Below are positions 8,509-16,997 of a DNA stretch of 64,000 nt, piece after piece. Within the stretch, counting starts at the first letter, position 1; every line of letters begins with the position of its first letter. The notes below the pieces were generated by a model, which saw nothing but the letters and a program-made list of their open reading frames with translations, did no database searches and was not told the DNA's origin. Position numbers and translations under genes: made by a program. Source of the DNA: Streptomyces sp. CB02366 (GTDB taxonomy: Bacteria > Actinomycetota > Actinomycetes > Streptomycetales > Streptomycetaceae); NCBI RefSeq assembly GCF_001905905.1, contig NZ_LIVT01000007.1:208710-272709 (forward strand). The letters are read 5' to 3'.

Positions 8509-9701
8509 GCGCTCGCGCCCATCGCCGGGGCTTTCGGGCGGTCCGCGGCGCCGGCCGGCGGTCCGGCGGCCGCCTCGGCGGCCACCGCCGCGAACCGGCG
8601 CACGCTGGAGGTCCACCGGTAGTCGGCGGCGCGTTCGCGGGCCGCCTTCCCCATGGCCTCGCGCCGCTCGTCGTCCAGCGCCAGGGCGCACCAGGCGGCG
8701 GCGAACGAGGAAGCGCCGCGGGCGAGGAGGCCGGTGACGCCGTCCTCGACGGAGTCGCGCAGCCCCGGCACGTCGAAGCCCAGGGTGGGGGTGGAGCGGG
8801 CCGCGGCCTCCGTGACGACGAGTCCCCAGCCCTCGACGGCGGCCGGGTGCAGCAGCAGCCATGAGGCGCAGAGCAGCCGGTGCTTCTCCGCCTCGGTCAC
8901 GTGCCCGGCGAACTCCACGCCCGGGCCGGCCAGTCGTTCCAGCCGGGCGCGCTCGGGGCCGTCGCCGACGATCACGAGCCGACCGCCGGTGACCGGCCGG
9001 ACCCGCTCCCAGAGCTGGAGCAGCAGATCGATGCGCTTGTAGTCGACGAGCCGGCCCAGCGCCACGAACAGCGGGGTGGTGGAGCGTTCGCCCTGCGGGC
9101 TCGGCTCCTGGACCCCGTTGTGCACCACTCGGATCCGGCTGTCCGGTACGCCCAGGTCGCGCAGGGCGCCCGCCGTGGACGGGGAGACCGCGATCATCAG
9201 GTGGTCGCGGTAGGCGCGGGACAGCGCCCAGTGCTCGAGTCTGCGCCCGGCACGGGCCACCGGGGCCGGGAAGCGCATGTCCCACAGGTCGGTGTGCACA
9301 TGGTTGACCAGGCACACGGTGGGCCCGCGGTGCCACAGCGGAGCCAGGTACGGCATGCCGTTGCAGACCTCGACGAGCAGGTCGCACGAGCCGATGTGCC
9401 GGGCGAACGCGGACCGCGCGCCGATGTAGTGCCCCAGCGCGGAGCCCGCCGAGACGACCCGGTAGGGCCTGCGGGCGGCCTGTCCGCCGCAGAGCAGCGT
9501 GACGTCGTGACCCTGCTCGGTGAGGCCGAGGGCCAGTTGGTCGACCAGCAGCTCGGAGCCGCCGGCGGCCGGATTGCCCAGGTCGCGGTGGGCGAGGAAG
9601 ACGATACGTCCGGGGGCCCCGGAGACCGGGGTGGGCGCCGGGTCCTGGCCCGGGCGGACGGTGGCTGCGTCGAGCAAGGGGGGAGGTACGTGCCGGGGCA
9701 T
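8505..9701 (-). CDS. GT4 family glycosyltransferase (GT-B fold)
   Basis: A 398-residue cytoplasmic glycosyltransferase. The N-terminal domain contains GGSELLVDQLALGL and the C-terminal domain contains the family EX7E motif as EGWGLVVTE (near residue 295). These enzymes transfer a sugar from a nucleotide donor with retention. I chose ATG 9701 because GGAGC lies at a suitable distance upstream. A longer in-frame extension to about 9875 would encode only proline/arginine-rich sequence. It probably makes the lipid-linked or protein-linked acceptor used by the exported AftD-like enzyme. Confidence 0.85.
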   Translation of the reverse strand: MPRHVPPPLLDAATVRPGQDPAPTPVSGAPGRIVFLAHRDLGNPAAGGSELLVDQLALGLTEQGHDVTLLCGGQAARRPYRVVSAGSALGHYIGARSAFARHIGSCDLLVEVCNGMPYLAPLWHRGPTVCLVNHVHTDLWDMRFPAPVARAGRRLEHWALSRAYRDHLMIAVSPSTAGALRDLGVPDSRIRVVHNGVQEPSPQGERSTTPLFVALGRLVDYKRIDLLLQLWERVRPVTGGRLVIVGDGPERARLERLAGPGVEFAGHVTEAEKHRLLCASWLLLHPAAVEGWGLVVTEAAARSTPTLGFDVPGLRDSVEDGVTGLLARGASSFAAAWCALALDDERREAMGKAARERAADYRWTSSVRRFAAVAAEAAAGPPAGAADRPKAPAMGASA

Positions 9702-9920
9702 GCGTGCTCCAACTCGGCTCAGGGGGCGGGAAGGCGGCCCGCGGGAGGCGGGGGGAGGGGCCGGAGGGGCGAGGGCGAGGGTGGGGCGGAGACGGACGGG
9801 GAAAGGGAACGCGGGCAGGGGACAGGGACGAGACCGGGGGGCCGTGCTCTGGTGGGGATAGACAGTTTTGGGCACGGGTACGCCCCCGGCTACTCACCGG
9901 AGCAACAACTTGCCGGTAAC
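9702..9920. other. Polypurine G-rich intergenic tract
   Basis: This 219-base gap between the DUF3068 and GT4 genes has no credible coding sequence. About 120 bases (roughly 9720-9842) are strikingly purine- and G-rich on the + strand, with several runs of four to six G. On the transcribed (minus-sense) RNA this reads as a C/U-rich, G-poor leader ahead of the GT4 gene. That composition resembles a Rho utilisation site, and the DNA could form G-quadruplexes. Both ideas are inference. Confidence 0.5.
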
Positions 9921-10904
9921 TCAGGTGCGCGGAATCGTCATCAGGTGAGTATTCGGCGCTTCCGGTTCCGTTCGGCGGCCCCGGACGAGCAGGACGACGC
10001 CCGCCAGGGCGAGCACCCCGCCCAGCCCCGCCGCCCCGGCCGGCGCGGTCGTGCCGAGCATCGCGAGCCGGTCGCTGTCCGCCGACGCCAGCTCGACCTG
10101 CTTGCGCTGGGTCTCCTCTGTGAACTCCACCCGCCTGCTCTCCAGCAGCACCACGGCGTCCTTCTTGGAGCCGGGGGCGCGCAGCGTCTTCCTCGGGCCG
10201 ATCGCCGCGTTGATGATGCGGCCGGTCCGCCGGTCCACGACGAGTTCGATGCCGCTGTTGGAGTACCACTCCTCGGCCAGCACCTGGGGCGTCTTCTTCC
10301 GGCCCACCAGGACGCCGGGCACCTGGCGCACCCCGGTCCTCGCGGGTTCCACCTCGCCCTTGAAGAGGTAGCCGGAGTAGCCCTGTACCTCCCGCTCACC
10401 GGCGTACGCGAGGCGCACGACGCCGCCGAGCGTGCCGTCCCACCAGCGGTAGGAGCGCTTCTCGACGTCGAAGGGGAACTTGAGGTACGCCTCCCCGTCG
10501 AACCGCGGGGACTCCTCGCAGCAGTGGACCGGCTCGTTGGTCGAGCGGTCGGTCACCCAGCGCTCCAGGGTCCACTGGAGGGCGTCGCGGGGGTCCGAGG
10601 CCGGCAGGGTCCCGTCGTGGTCGACCGAGGTGGAGACGTCCCACACGGCGTTGCCGCTCTGCTCGCTGTCGGCCACGTCGCCGCGCACCTGCCGGGTGAT
10701 CGTGATCGTTCTGTCCTCGACCGTCTCCACCTCGGACGTGTCGAAGTAGCTGCCCGTCCCCGTGAAGACGGTGGTGGTGTCGATGTCGATGGGGGTGCGC
10801 TTGGCGTGCGGCTGGACGTACCAGACGAGCAGCGGGGCCAGCACGAGCAGGAAGACTCCCGCCCCCAGCAGGACGAGCGAGAGGGGTGAAGCGTTGTGGC
10901 GCAT
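9921..10904 (-). CDS. DUF3068 (PorA-family-like) exported membrane protein
   Basis: A 327-residue protein with an N-terminal membrane anchor (LVLLGAGVFLLVLAPLLVW, about residues 8-26), a large extracytoplasmic domain, and a second helix near the C-terminus (about residues 285-305) before a basic tail. This is the DUF3068 layout. The family is restricted to Actinobacteria and its function is not established. ATG 10904 was chosen over upstream codons because AGGAG lies about eight bases before it. It is the first gene after the strong leftward promoter at 10979-11007, so it probably heads the glycan operon. Confidence 0.85.
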   Translation of the reverse strand: MRHNASPLSLVLLGAGVFLLVLAPLLVWYVQPHAKRTPIDIDTTTVFTGTGSYFDTSEVETVEDRTITITRQVRGDVADSEQSGNAVWDVSTSVDHDGTLPASDPRDALQWTLERWVTDRSTNEPVHCCEESPRFDGEAYLKFPFDVEKRSYRWWDGTLGGVVRLAYAGEREVQGYSGYLFKGEVEPARTGVRQVPGVLVGRKKTPQVLAEEWYSNSGIELVVDRRTGRIINAAIGPRKTLRAPGSKKDAVVLLESRRVEFTEETQRKQVELASADSDRLAMLGTTAPAGAAGLGGVLALAGVVLLVRGRRTEPEAPNTHLMTIPRT

Positions 10905-10978
10905 CCGGGCACTCCTGGGTCGAATCTCTTCGCGGAGGTGCACGGGCCCCGGGCCGGTCAGCCCTTGATGGGCGTGAA

Positions 10979-11007
10979 CAGTAAGCAAAGCCTTGACGGA
11001 ATGTCAA
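10979..11007 (-). promoter_or_regulatory. Sigma-70-like promoter for the leftward glycan operon
   Basis: On the minus strand TTGACA (11007-11002) is separated by 17 bases from TTACTG (10984-10979). The -35 hexamer is consensus. On the + strand TTGACG begins at 10993, so TTGAC and GTCAA form an inverted repeat (10993-10997 and 11003-11007, five-base spacer). The same bases could serve as the -35 of a divergent promoter for the DUF2613/PucR genes, although the + strand -10 is weak. Confidence 0.6.
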
Positions 11008-11087
11008 TGTGCTGTCGACACTGTGTCCCAGCCGGAGAGCCGCGCTGAAGGGGTGGGGACCATCTTCAGCAAGGAGCTGACCCGACC

Positions 11088-11240
11088 ATGCGCAGAATCG
11101 TCGCCGCCGCTGTCACCACCCTGGTGGCCGCCACCCTCGCCGTGGGTGCGGCGGTCGGTGCCGTGGCACTGCTCGACGCCACTCCCGACCAGCCCAACAC
11201 GCCTCTGATCAGCTATGACACCTCCCCGGCAGCCCCATGA
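11088..11240 (+). CDS. DUF2613-like small membrane peptide
   Basis: A 50-residue protein with one hydrophobic segment (about residues 4-27, Ala/Val-rich) and a short proline-containing tail. AAGGAG lies ahead of the ATG, and the stop overlaps the next start (ATGA), so both ends are well supported. It resembles DUF2613 peptides. In mycobacteria a DUF2613 small secreted protein gene (Rv0236A) neighbours aftD, to my knowledge, so the pairing with an AftD homologue here looks like conserved synteny. Function is unknown; a membrane partner of the glycan machinery is a plausible inference. Confidence 0.75.
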   Translation: MRRIVAAAVTTLVAATLAVGAAVGAVALLDATPDQPNTPLISYDTSPAAP

Positions 11241-12442
11241 CCCGCCCGGCCTGGCAGGACGTCCCCCGGTCCAAGCTCGACCGCTTCGAGGAGATCGCCC
11301 GTTCCGAGGCGCCCGAGCTCGCGCAGACCATCCTCTTCCAGATTCGCCGGGAGTACCCCTATCTGCACCTGGTGGAGGACGAGTCCGGGGAACCGCTGGC
11401 CCTCGTCGGCATCCGCCGTGCCATCGAGGGTTTCGTCCACAACCTCACCGGCGGCGACCGCCCCCGGGTGCCGCCGGAGATGTTCCAGGAGTTCGGCCGG
11501 GGCGAGGGGCTGGAGGGCCGCAGCCTCGACGCACTCCAGGCCATCTACCGCCTCGGGGTCCGGCTCACCTGGCGCAGGCTCGCCGAGATCGGCCAGGAGG
11601 CCGACATCCCGGCGCCCGCCATGTACGAGCTGGCCGAATCGGGATTCGAGTATCTGGACGGGCTCGTGGAACAGTCGGTACGGGGCTACGCCGAGGCCGC
11701 AGCCCGACGTGCCAGTGAACGGCTGCGTCTCCAGCGCCAGTTGATCGAACTCCTGCTGATGGAACACCGCGGTGACGTCTCCGTGGCCCTGGCCGAGCGG
11801 GCCGCCCGCATCGGCTGGGAGCTGCCGGAGACGATCGCGGTGGGCGTGCTGATGCGTCCGGCCCGCGAAGCGGTGGCCCCGGCGGTGGGGCAGGGCATCC
11901 TGCTGGAGATGGAGAGCGAGCAGCCGCGGGTGGTCGTCCCGGACCCGGAGACGGCGGGGCGGGCGGAGATCCTGCGGCGCGCGACGGCCGGCTGGTCCGG
12001 GGCGATCGGCCCGTCGGTCCCGCTGGCGGCCGCGGCGACCTCGCTGCGCTGGGCGGAGACCGCCGTTCAGCTCATCAAGAAGGGCCTGCTGCCGCAGGGC
12101 GAGGTGCTGCACTGCACCGAGCGGACGGAAGAACTCCTCCTGTTGCCCGCCGAGGACCTGATCGACGCCGCCGCCCGGCGCTGTCTCGCCCCGCTGGACG
12201 GCCTCAGCGCCACCCAGGCGCGACGGCTGGCGGAGACCCTGCTCGCCTGGATCGAAACCTCCGGCGGCGCCCCCGAGGTGGCCGCCCGGCTGGGCGTCCA
12301 TCCGCAGACGGCCCGCTACCGGCTGCGGCAGATCCGCGAGCTGTGGGGCGACGCCATCGACGAACCGGACCAGCGCTTCGAGATGCTCCTGGTGCTCCGG
12401 GCCCGGCGCCTGCGGGGCGGTCTCGCCCCGGCCGAGGACTGA
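11237..12442 (+). CDS. PucR/CdaR-family transcriptional regulator
   Basis: A 401-residue regulator. The N-terminal two thirds resemble the sensory part of PucR/CdaR-type proteins. The C-terminus carries the family helix-turn-helix (SGGAPEVAARLGVHPQTARYRLRQIRELWG, about residues 345-375). Such proteins usually activate or repress small-molecule catabolic or transport genes. It is translationally coupled to the DUF2613 gene (ATGA) and may share its promoter. Whether it controls the divergent glycan operon is unknown. A strong hairpin follows the stop codon. Confidence 0.85.
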   Translation: MTRPAWQDVPRSKLDRFEEIARSEAPELAQTILFQIRREYPYLHLVEDESGEPLALVGIRRAIEGFVHNLTGGDRPRVPPEMFQEFGRGEGLEGRSLDALQAIYRLGVRLTWRRLAEIGQEADIPAPAMYELAESGFEYLDGLVEQSVRGYAEAAARRASERLRLQRQLIELLLMEHRGDVSVALAERAARIGWELPETIAVGVLMRPAREAVAPAVGQGILLEMESEQPRVVVPDPETAGRAEILRRATAGWSGAIGPSVPLAAAATSLRWAETAVQLIKKGLLPQGEVLHCTERTEELLLLPAEDLIDAAARRCLAPLDGLSATQARRLAETLLAWIETSGGAPEVAARLGVHPQTARYRLRQIRELWGDAIDEPDQRFEMLLVLRARRLRGGLAPAED

Positions 12443-12450
12443 GCCCCGGT

Positions 12451-12489
12451 CCGTACGGCCGACGGCGACGGGCGCCGTCGGCCGTACGG
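12451..12489. terminator. Bidirectional hairpin terminator
   Basis: A perfect 17-bp inverted repeat (12451-12467 with 12473-12489, loop ACGGG) lies between the convergent PucR and SDR genes. There is no U-tract, as is common in Streptomyces. Confidence 0.8.
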
Positions 12490-12500
12490 GCCGGCAGGCA

Positions 12501-13286
12501 TCACACCGGGGTGACGTACGCCCCGGCGATTCCGCCGTCGACCAGGAAGTCCGTGGCGTTCACGAACGAGGAGTCGTCGCTCGCCAGGAACGCCACGGCG
12601 GCGGCGATCTCGGTCGGCTCGGCGAACCGGCCGACCGGGATGTGGACCAGCCGCCGGGCGGCCCGCTCCGGGTCCTTGGCGAACAGCTCCTGGAGGAGCG
12701 GGGTGTTGACCGGGCCGGGGCACAGCGCGTTGACCCGGATGCCGTCGCGCGCGAACTGCACACCCAGCTCGCGCGACATCGCCAGCACCCCGCCCTTGGA
12801 GGCGGTGTACGAGATCTGCGAGGTGGCCGCGCCCATCCGGGCCACGAACGAGGCCGTGTTGATGATCGACCCCCTGCGCTGGGCGCGCATGTAGGGGATG
12901 GCCGCCTTGCAGCAGAGGTAGACGGAGGTGAGGTTGACCTCCTGCACCCGCTTCCACGCCTCCAGGCCGGTCTCCAGGATGGAGTCGTCGTCGGGCGGGG
13001 AGATCCCCGCGTTGTTGAACGCGACGTCGACCGAGCCGTAGGCGTCGAACGCGGCCCTGAAGAGGGCGTCCACCTGCTCGGCGTCGGTGACGTCGGTGCG
13101 GACGAAGAGCCCGGCGGCCTCCTCGGCGGCGGCCTTGCCGCGCTCCTCGTCCACATCGGCGCAGACGACGTGGGCGCCTTCGGCGGCCAGCCGCCGCACG
13201 GTGGCCAGGCCGATCCCGCTGCCCGCCCCGGTGACGACGGCGGTGCGGCCGACCAGGCGGCGGCAGACGGAAGAAGTGTCGGTCAT
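12501..13286 (-). CDS. Short-chain dehydrogenase/reductase (SDR)
   Basis: A 261-residue classical SDR. It has the TGAGSGIG dinucleotide-binding motif (about residues 19-26), NNAG, and the YxxxK catalytic pair in SYTASKGG. It ends with the usual FLVDGG motif. It lies five bases downstream of the aldehyde dehydrogenase gene in the same leftward operon as the GlnA4-like ligase. In a gamma-glutamyl-ethanolamide pathway an alcohol dehydrogenase step is needed to convert the hydroxyl to an aldehyde, and this enzyme is the best local candidate. That substrate assignment is inference. Confidence 0.9.
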   Translation of the reverse strand: MTDTSSVCRRLVGRTAVVTGAGSGIGLATVRRLAAEGAHVVCADVDEERGKAAAEEAAGLFVRTDVTDAEQVDALFRAAFDAYGSVDVAFNNAGISPPDDDSILETGLEAWKRVQEVNLTSVYLCCKAAIPYMRAQRRGSIINTASFVARMGAATSQISYTASKGGVLAMSRELGVQFARDGIRVNALCPGPVNTPLLQELFAKDPERAARRLVHIPVGRFAEPTEIAAAVAFLASDDSSFVNATDFLVDGGIAGAYVTPV

Positions 13287-13291
13287 GGTGC

Positions 13292-14674
13292 TCAGGCCTC
13301 CGTGCTGATGAAGACGTTCTTGGTCTCGGTGAAGGCGGCCAGGGCGTCCGGGCCGAGTTCACGGCCCAGCCCCGATTGCTTGTAGCCGCCGAAGGGGGTC
13401 GTATAGCGCACGCTGGAGTGGGAGTTGACCGACAGGTTGCCTGCCCGCAGCCCCTGGCTCACGCGCAGCGCACGGCCCACGTCGCGGGTCCAGACCGATC
13501 CGGAGAGCCCGTAGTCGGTGGCGTCGGCCAGGCGCAGCGCGTCCGCCTCGTCCTCGAACGGCAGGACCACCGCGACCGGCCCGAAGACCTCCTCCACGGC
13601 CACCGGAGCGGTGGGCGAGACCCCGGCGAGCACGGTCGGCGGGTACCAGAACCCGGGGCCCTCGGGGGCCGTGCCGAGCATCGCCCGTACGTCCCCGTCC
13701 CCCCGGCCGCCGTCGACGAGCCCGCGCACCCTCTCCCGCTGGACCGCCGAGATCAGCGGCCCCATCTGCGTCTTCTCGTCGGCCGGGTCGCCCACCACCA
13801 CGGCGGCCAGGGCCGGGGCGAGCAGGTCGAGGAACCGGTCGTACACGGACCGCTCGACCAGGATCCGGGTGCGGGCGCAGCAGTCCTGGCCGGCGTTGTC
13901 CAGGAAGGACATCGGGGCGGCGGCCGCCGCGGCCTCCACATCGGCGTCGGCGAAGACGATGTTGGGGCTCTTGCCGCCCAGCTCCAGGGTGAGCCGCTTC
14001 ACCTGCTCGGCGCAGCGGGTCATGATGTGCTTGCCGGTCCGGGTGGAGCCGGTGAACACGATCTTCGCGACGCCCGGGTGCCCGACCAGAGCGTTTCCGG
14101 CCACCGGCCCCTCACCGGGCAGCACCTGGAACAGGCCGTCGGGAAGACCGGCGGCCAGGGCGAGTTCGGCCAGCCGGAGCGCGGTCAGCGGGGTCGTCTC
14201 GGCGGGCTTGAGGAGGACGGCGTTGCCCGCCGCGAGCGCCGGGGCGAACCCCCAGGCGGCGATCGGCATGGGGAAGTTCCAGGGGGCGATGACCCCGACG
14301 ACGCCGAGCGGCTCCAGGATCGTGAAGTCGATGCCGCCCGCCACCGGGATCTGCCGGCCCAGCAGGCGTTCGGCCCCGCCCGCGCCGTAGTCGAGGAGAT
14401 CGCGCACGTTGCCCGCCTCCCAGCGGGCGTTGCCGATGGTGTGGCCGGCCTCGCGCACCTCCAACCGGGCCAGTTCCTCGATGTGTTCGTCGACGACGAC
14501 GGCGAAGCGGCGCAGCAGGCGGGCCCGGTCGGCGGGCGCCGCGGCGGCCCAGGAGCGCTGGGCCGCCGCCGCCCGGGCGACGGCGGCGTCCACATCGGCG
14601 GCGGTGGCGGCCGGGACGGCGGCGATGACCTCGGCGGTCGCCGGGTTCAGGACGTCCAGGGTGGGTGGTGACAC
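13292..14674 (-). CDS. Aldehyde dehydrogenase (NAD(P)+)
   Basis: A 460-residue ALDH-superfamily enzyme. Visible motifs are PWNFPM, FTGSTRTGK, the LELGGKSPN motif with the general-base glutamate, and the catalytic-cysteine region NAGQDCCARTR. It starts at a GTG (14674). It sits 31 bases after the GlnA4-like gene and immediately before the SDR. The likely role is oxidation of a gamma-glutamyl-aminoaldehyde to the acid, by analogy with PuuC of the Puu putrescine pathway. Family assignment is sure; substrate is inferred from context. Confidence 0.93.
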   Translation of the reverse strand: MSPPTLDVLNPATAEVIAAVPAATAADVDAAVARAAAAQRSWAAAAPADRARLLRRFAVVVDEHIEELARLEVREAGHTIGNARWEAGNVRDLLDYGAGGAERLLGRQIPVAGGIDFTILEPLGVVGVIAPWNFPMPIAAWGFAPALAAGNAVLLKPAETTPLTALRLAELALAAGLPDGLFQVLPGEGPVAGNALVGHPGVAKIVFTGSTRTGKHIMTRCAEQVKRLTLELGGKSPNIVFADADVEAAAAAAPMSFLDNAGQDCCARTRILVERSVYDRFLDLLAPALAAVVVGDPADEKTQMGPLISAVQRERVRGLVDGGRGDGDVRAMLGTAPEGPGFWYPPTVLAGVSPTAPVAVEEVFGPVAVVLPFEDEADALRLADATDYGLSGSVWTRDVGRALRVSQGLRAGNLSVNSHSSVRYTTPFGGYKQSGLGRELGPDALAAFTETKNVFISTEA

Positions 14675-14705
14675 GTACGGACCCCGATCAGGAAGCGGGT
14701 GGTGG

Positions 14706-16070
14706 TCAGAGGCGTTCGAAGGAGCGGCGCAGCTCCCAGTCGGTCACGGCGGAGTCGTAGGCGGCCAGTTCGACCCGCGCCATGTTCAGGTAGTGCGCGA
14801 CGGCCTCCTTGCCGAACGCCTCCTTGGCGATGGGGCTGGCCTCCCACAGTTCGGCGGCCTCGCGCAGCGTCGTCGGCACCCGGTCGTAACCGGCGGTGTA
14901 CGCGTTGCCCGTACAGGCGTCGGGCAGCTCCAACCGCTGCTCGACCCCGTACAGTCCGGCGGCCACCAGCCCGGCGACGGCCAGATGCGGGTTGACGTCG
15001 CCCCCGGGCAGCCGGTTCTCCAGGCGCATGGAGGGGCCGTGGCCCACGACCCGCAGGGCGCAGGTGCGGTTGTCGACGCCCCAGGCGACGGCGGTCGGGG
15101 CGAAGGAACCGGGCTGGAAGCGCTTGTAGGAGTTGATGTTGGGCGCGTAGAGGAGGGAGAAGTCGCGCAGGGCGGCGAGCTGGCCGGCCAGGAAGTGCCG
15201 CATCAGCCCGGACATGCCGTCGGGCCCGGCGCCCGCCATCAGGTTCTCGCCGTCCTCGTCGGTGAGCGAGAGGTGGATGTGGCAGGAGTTCCCCTCACGC
15301 TCGTCGTACTTGGCCATGAAGGTCAGGGAGACGCCCTCCTGGGCCGCGATCTCCTTGGCGCCCGTCTTGTAGACGGCGTGCTGGTCGCAGGTGGTCAGCG
15401 CCTCGTCGTAGCGGAAGACGATCTCGTGCTGGCCGGGATTGCACTCGCCCTTGGCGGACTCGACGGTCAGCCCGGCCTGCTGCATCTCGTTGCGGATGCG
15501 GCGCAGCAGCGGCTCGATCCGGCCGGTCCCGAGGATCGAGTAGTCGATGTTGTACTGGTTGGCCGGGGTCAGCCCGCGGTAGTCGCGGTCCCACGCCTCC
15601 TCGTAACTGTCCCGGAAGACGATGAACTCCAGCTCCGTGCCCACCTGCGCCGTCCAGCCGCGCTCCGCCAGCCGGTCGAGCTGGCGGCGCAGGATCTGCC
15701 GGGGGGCCGCCACCACCGGACTGCCGTCGTGCCAGGCGAGGTCCGCGATCAGCAGGGCGGTGCCCTCGTGCCAGGGGACGGAACGCAGGGTCGCGGTGTC
15801 GGGGACCATGGCGAAGTCGCCGTAGCCGTTCTCCCACGAGGACATCGCGTAGCCCTCGACGGTCCGCATCTCGGTGTCCACGGCCAGCAGGTAGTTGCAG
15901 CCCTCGGTCCCGTGCTCCAGCACCTCGTCGAGGAAGAACCCGGCCGCGAACCGCTTGCCCTGCAACCGGCCCTGCATGTCGGGGAAGGCCAGCACCACGG
16001 TGTCGATCGACCCGTCCGCGACACGTGAGCGCAGCTCGTCGAGGGCGAGCGGGGGTGTGCGGTCTGCCAC
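14706..16070 (-). CDS. glnA4: GlnA4-like gamma-glutamyl-amine synthetase
   Basis: A 454-residue glutamine-synthetase-superfamily ligase. Catalytic blocks seen are TELEFIVF, PGQHEIVFRYD, NSCHIHLSL, and NSYKRFQPGSFAPTAVAWG followed by ENRLPGGDVNPHLA. It lacks the GSI adenylylation loop (NLYDLPPEE). It resembles GlnA4 (SCO1613) of S. coelicolor, reported as a gamma-glutamylethanolamide synthetase, more than true GlnA or GlnII. The neighbours (ethanolamine-type permease, ALDH, gamma-glutamyl hydrolase, FadR regulator) agree. The GTG start is set by AGGAGG eight bases upstream. A different amine substrate cannot be excluded. Confidence 0.8.
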   Translation of the reverse strand: MADRTPPLALDELRSRVADGSIDTVVLAFPDMQGRLQGKRFAAGFFLDEVLEHGTEGCNYLLAVDTEMRTVEGYAMSSWENGYGDFAMVPDTATLRSVPWHEGTALLIADLAWHDGSPVVAAPRQILRRQLDRLAERGWTAQVGTELEFIVFRDSYEEAWDRDYRGLTPANQYNIDYSILGTGRIEPLLRRIRNEMQQAGLTVESAKGECNPGQHEIVFRYDEALTTCDQHAVYKTGAKEIAAQEGVSLTFMAKYDEREGNSCHIHLSLTDEDGENLMAGAGPDGMSGLMRHFLAGQLAALRDFSLLYAPNINSYKRFQPGSFAPTAVAWGVDNRTCALRVVGHGPSMRLENRLPGGDVNPHLAVAGLVAAGLYGVEQRLELPDACTGNAYTAGYDRVPTTLREAAELWEASPIAKEAFGKEAVAHYLNMARVELAAYDSAVTDWELRRSFERL

Positions 16071-16100
16071 GGGATGCCTCCTAGGGGAACCGGGAGGCAT

Positions 16101-16122
16101 AAGGTATGACAGAGAACCATTG
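16101..16122. promoter_or_regulatory. Candidate operator, copy B of AAGGT-N10-ACCWTTG
   Basis: In the 72-base gap between the divergent glnA4-like and FadR-type genes lies AAGGT (16101-16105), ten bases, then ACCATTG (16116-16122). The same arrangement occurs before the permease gene at 17213-17236. It is a likely binding site for the regulator encoded next to it and would control both divergent promoters. Confidence 0.55.
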
Positions 16123-16142
16123 CTTGGGAAGGGGATCCGCCA

Positions 16143-16997
16143 GTGGTCACCAGAGGGAGAGCGGACGACACCCGTCCGGCTGTACCGGCGGCGGAGGCGC
16201 GGGCGGCGGACGGCGCCGGGAGCGGTGGCGCGCGCGACGGCGCGGTGGGGGCCGCGGGCGACGCGGTGGGGACGGCGGACATCGCGGCGGCCGGCCCGCT
16301 GGAGTCCGTACTGCGCCCCGTCCGCGCGGGCAACGGCTTCGAGGAGGCGCTGGAGCAGATCCTCCAGCTCCTGCGCCTCGGCCTGGTCCCGCCCGGTGAA
16401 CGGCTGCCCTCCGAACGCGAGTTGTCCCAGCAGCTGCGGATCAGCAGGGTCACCCTGCGCGAGGTCCTCAAAGCCCTCCAGGACGAGGGCATGGTCGAGA
16501 GCCGCCGCGGCCGCTACGGAGGCACGTTCGTCCTGCCGCGCCCCGCCGCCCCCGACGGCGCCGTCGAGCTGCGCCGCCGCATCGCCGCCGTCGACGTGGA
16601 GGACACCCTGCGCTTCCGCGAGGTGCTGGAGACGGGGGCCGCCGGCCTGTGCGCCGAGGGGCTGAGGGGGGAGGAGGAGGCCCGGCTGCGGGCCGCGCTC
16701 GACGCCACGCGGGGCGCCCGGCTGGAGGACTACCGCCGCCAGGACACCCTGCTCCACCTCACGCTCGCCGAACTCTCCGGCTCCCGTACGCTCGCCGCGC
16801 GGTACGCCGCCGTCCGGGCCGCCCTCAACGACCTCCTCGACTGCATCCCGCTGCTGGTGCGCAACCTGGAGCACTCGCAGCGACAGCACGCGGCCGTCGT
16901 CGAAGCGGTGCTCGACCGGGACGCGGACGCGGCACGCGAGATGATGCGGGAACACTGCGGCGGCACGGCGGCCCTGCTGCGCGGTTTCCTCGCCTGA
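16143..16997 (+). CDS. FadR-subfamily GntR transcriptional regulator
   Basis: A 284-residue regulator. An Ala/Gly-rich, probably disordered N-terminus of about 55 residues precedes the GntR winged helix (LVPPGERLPSERELSQQLRISRVTLREVLKALQDEGMVESRRGRYGGTFV, about residues 82-132). An all-helical FCD ligand domain follows, with conserved Asp/His metal-type residues (RQDTLLHLTLAE; HAAVVEAVLDRDA). It is divergent from the glnA4-like gene and upstream of the permease. S. coelicolor has a homologous regulator beside glnA4. The GTG start has AAGGGG upstream; a later start that drops the low-complexity N-terminus is possible. Confidence 0.88.
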   Translation: MVTRGRADDTRPAVPAAEARAADGAGSGGARDGAVGAAGDAVGTADIAAAGPLESVLRPVRAGNGFEEALEQILQLLRLGLVPPGERLPSERELSQQLRISRVTLREVLKALQDEGMVESRRGRYGGTFVLPRPAAPDGAVELRRRIAAVDVEDTLRFREVLETGAAGLCAEGLRGEEEARLRAALDATRGARLEDYRRQDTLLHLTLAELSGSRTLAARYAAVRAALNDLLDCIPLLVRNLEHSQRQHAAVVEAVLDRDADAAREMMREHCGGTAALLRGFLA

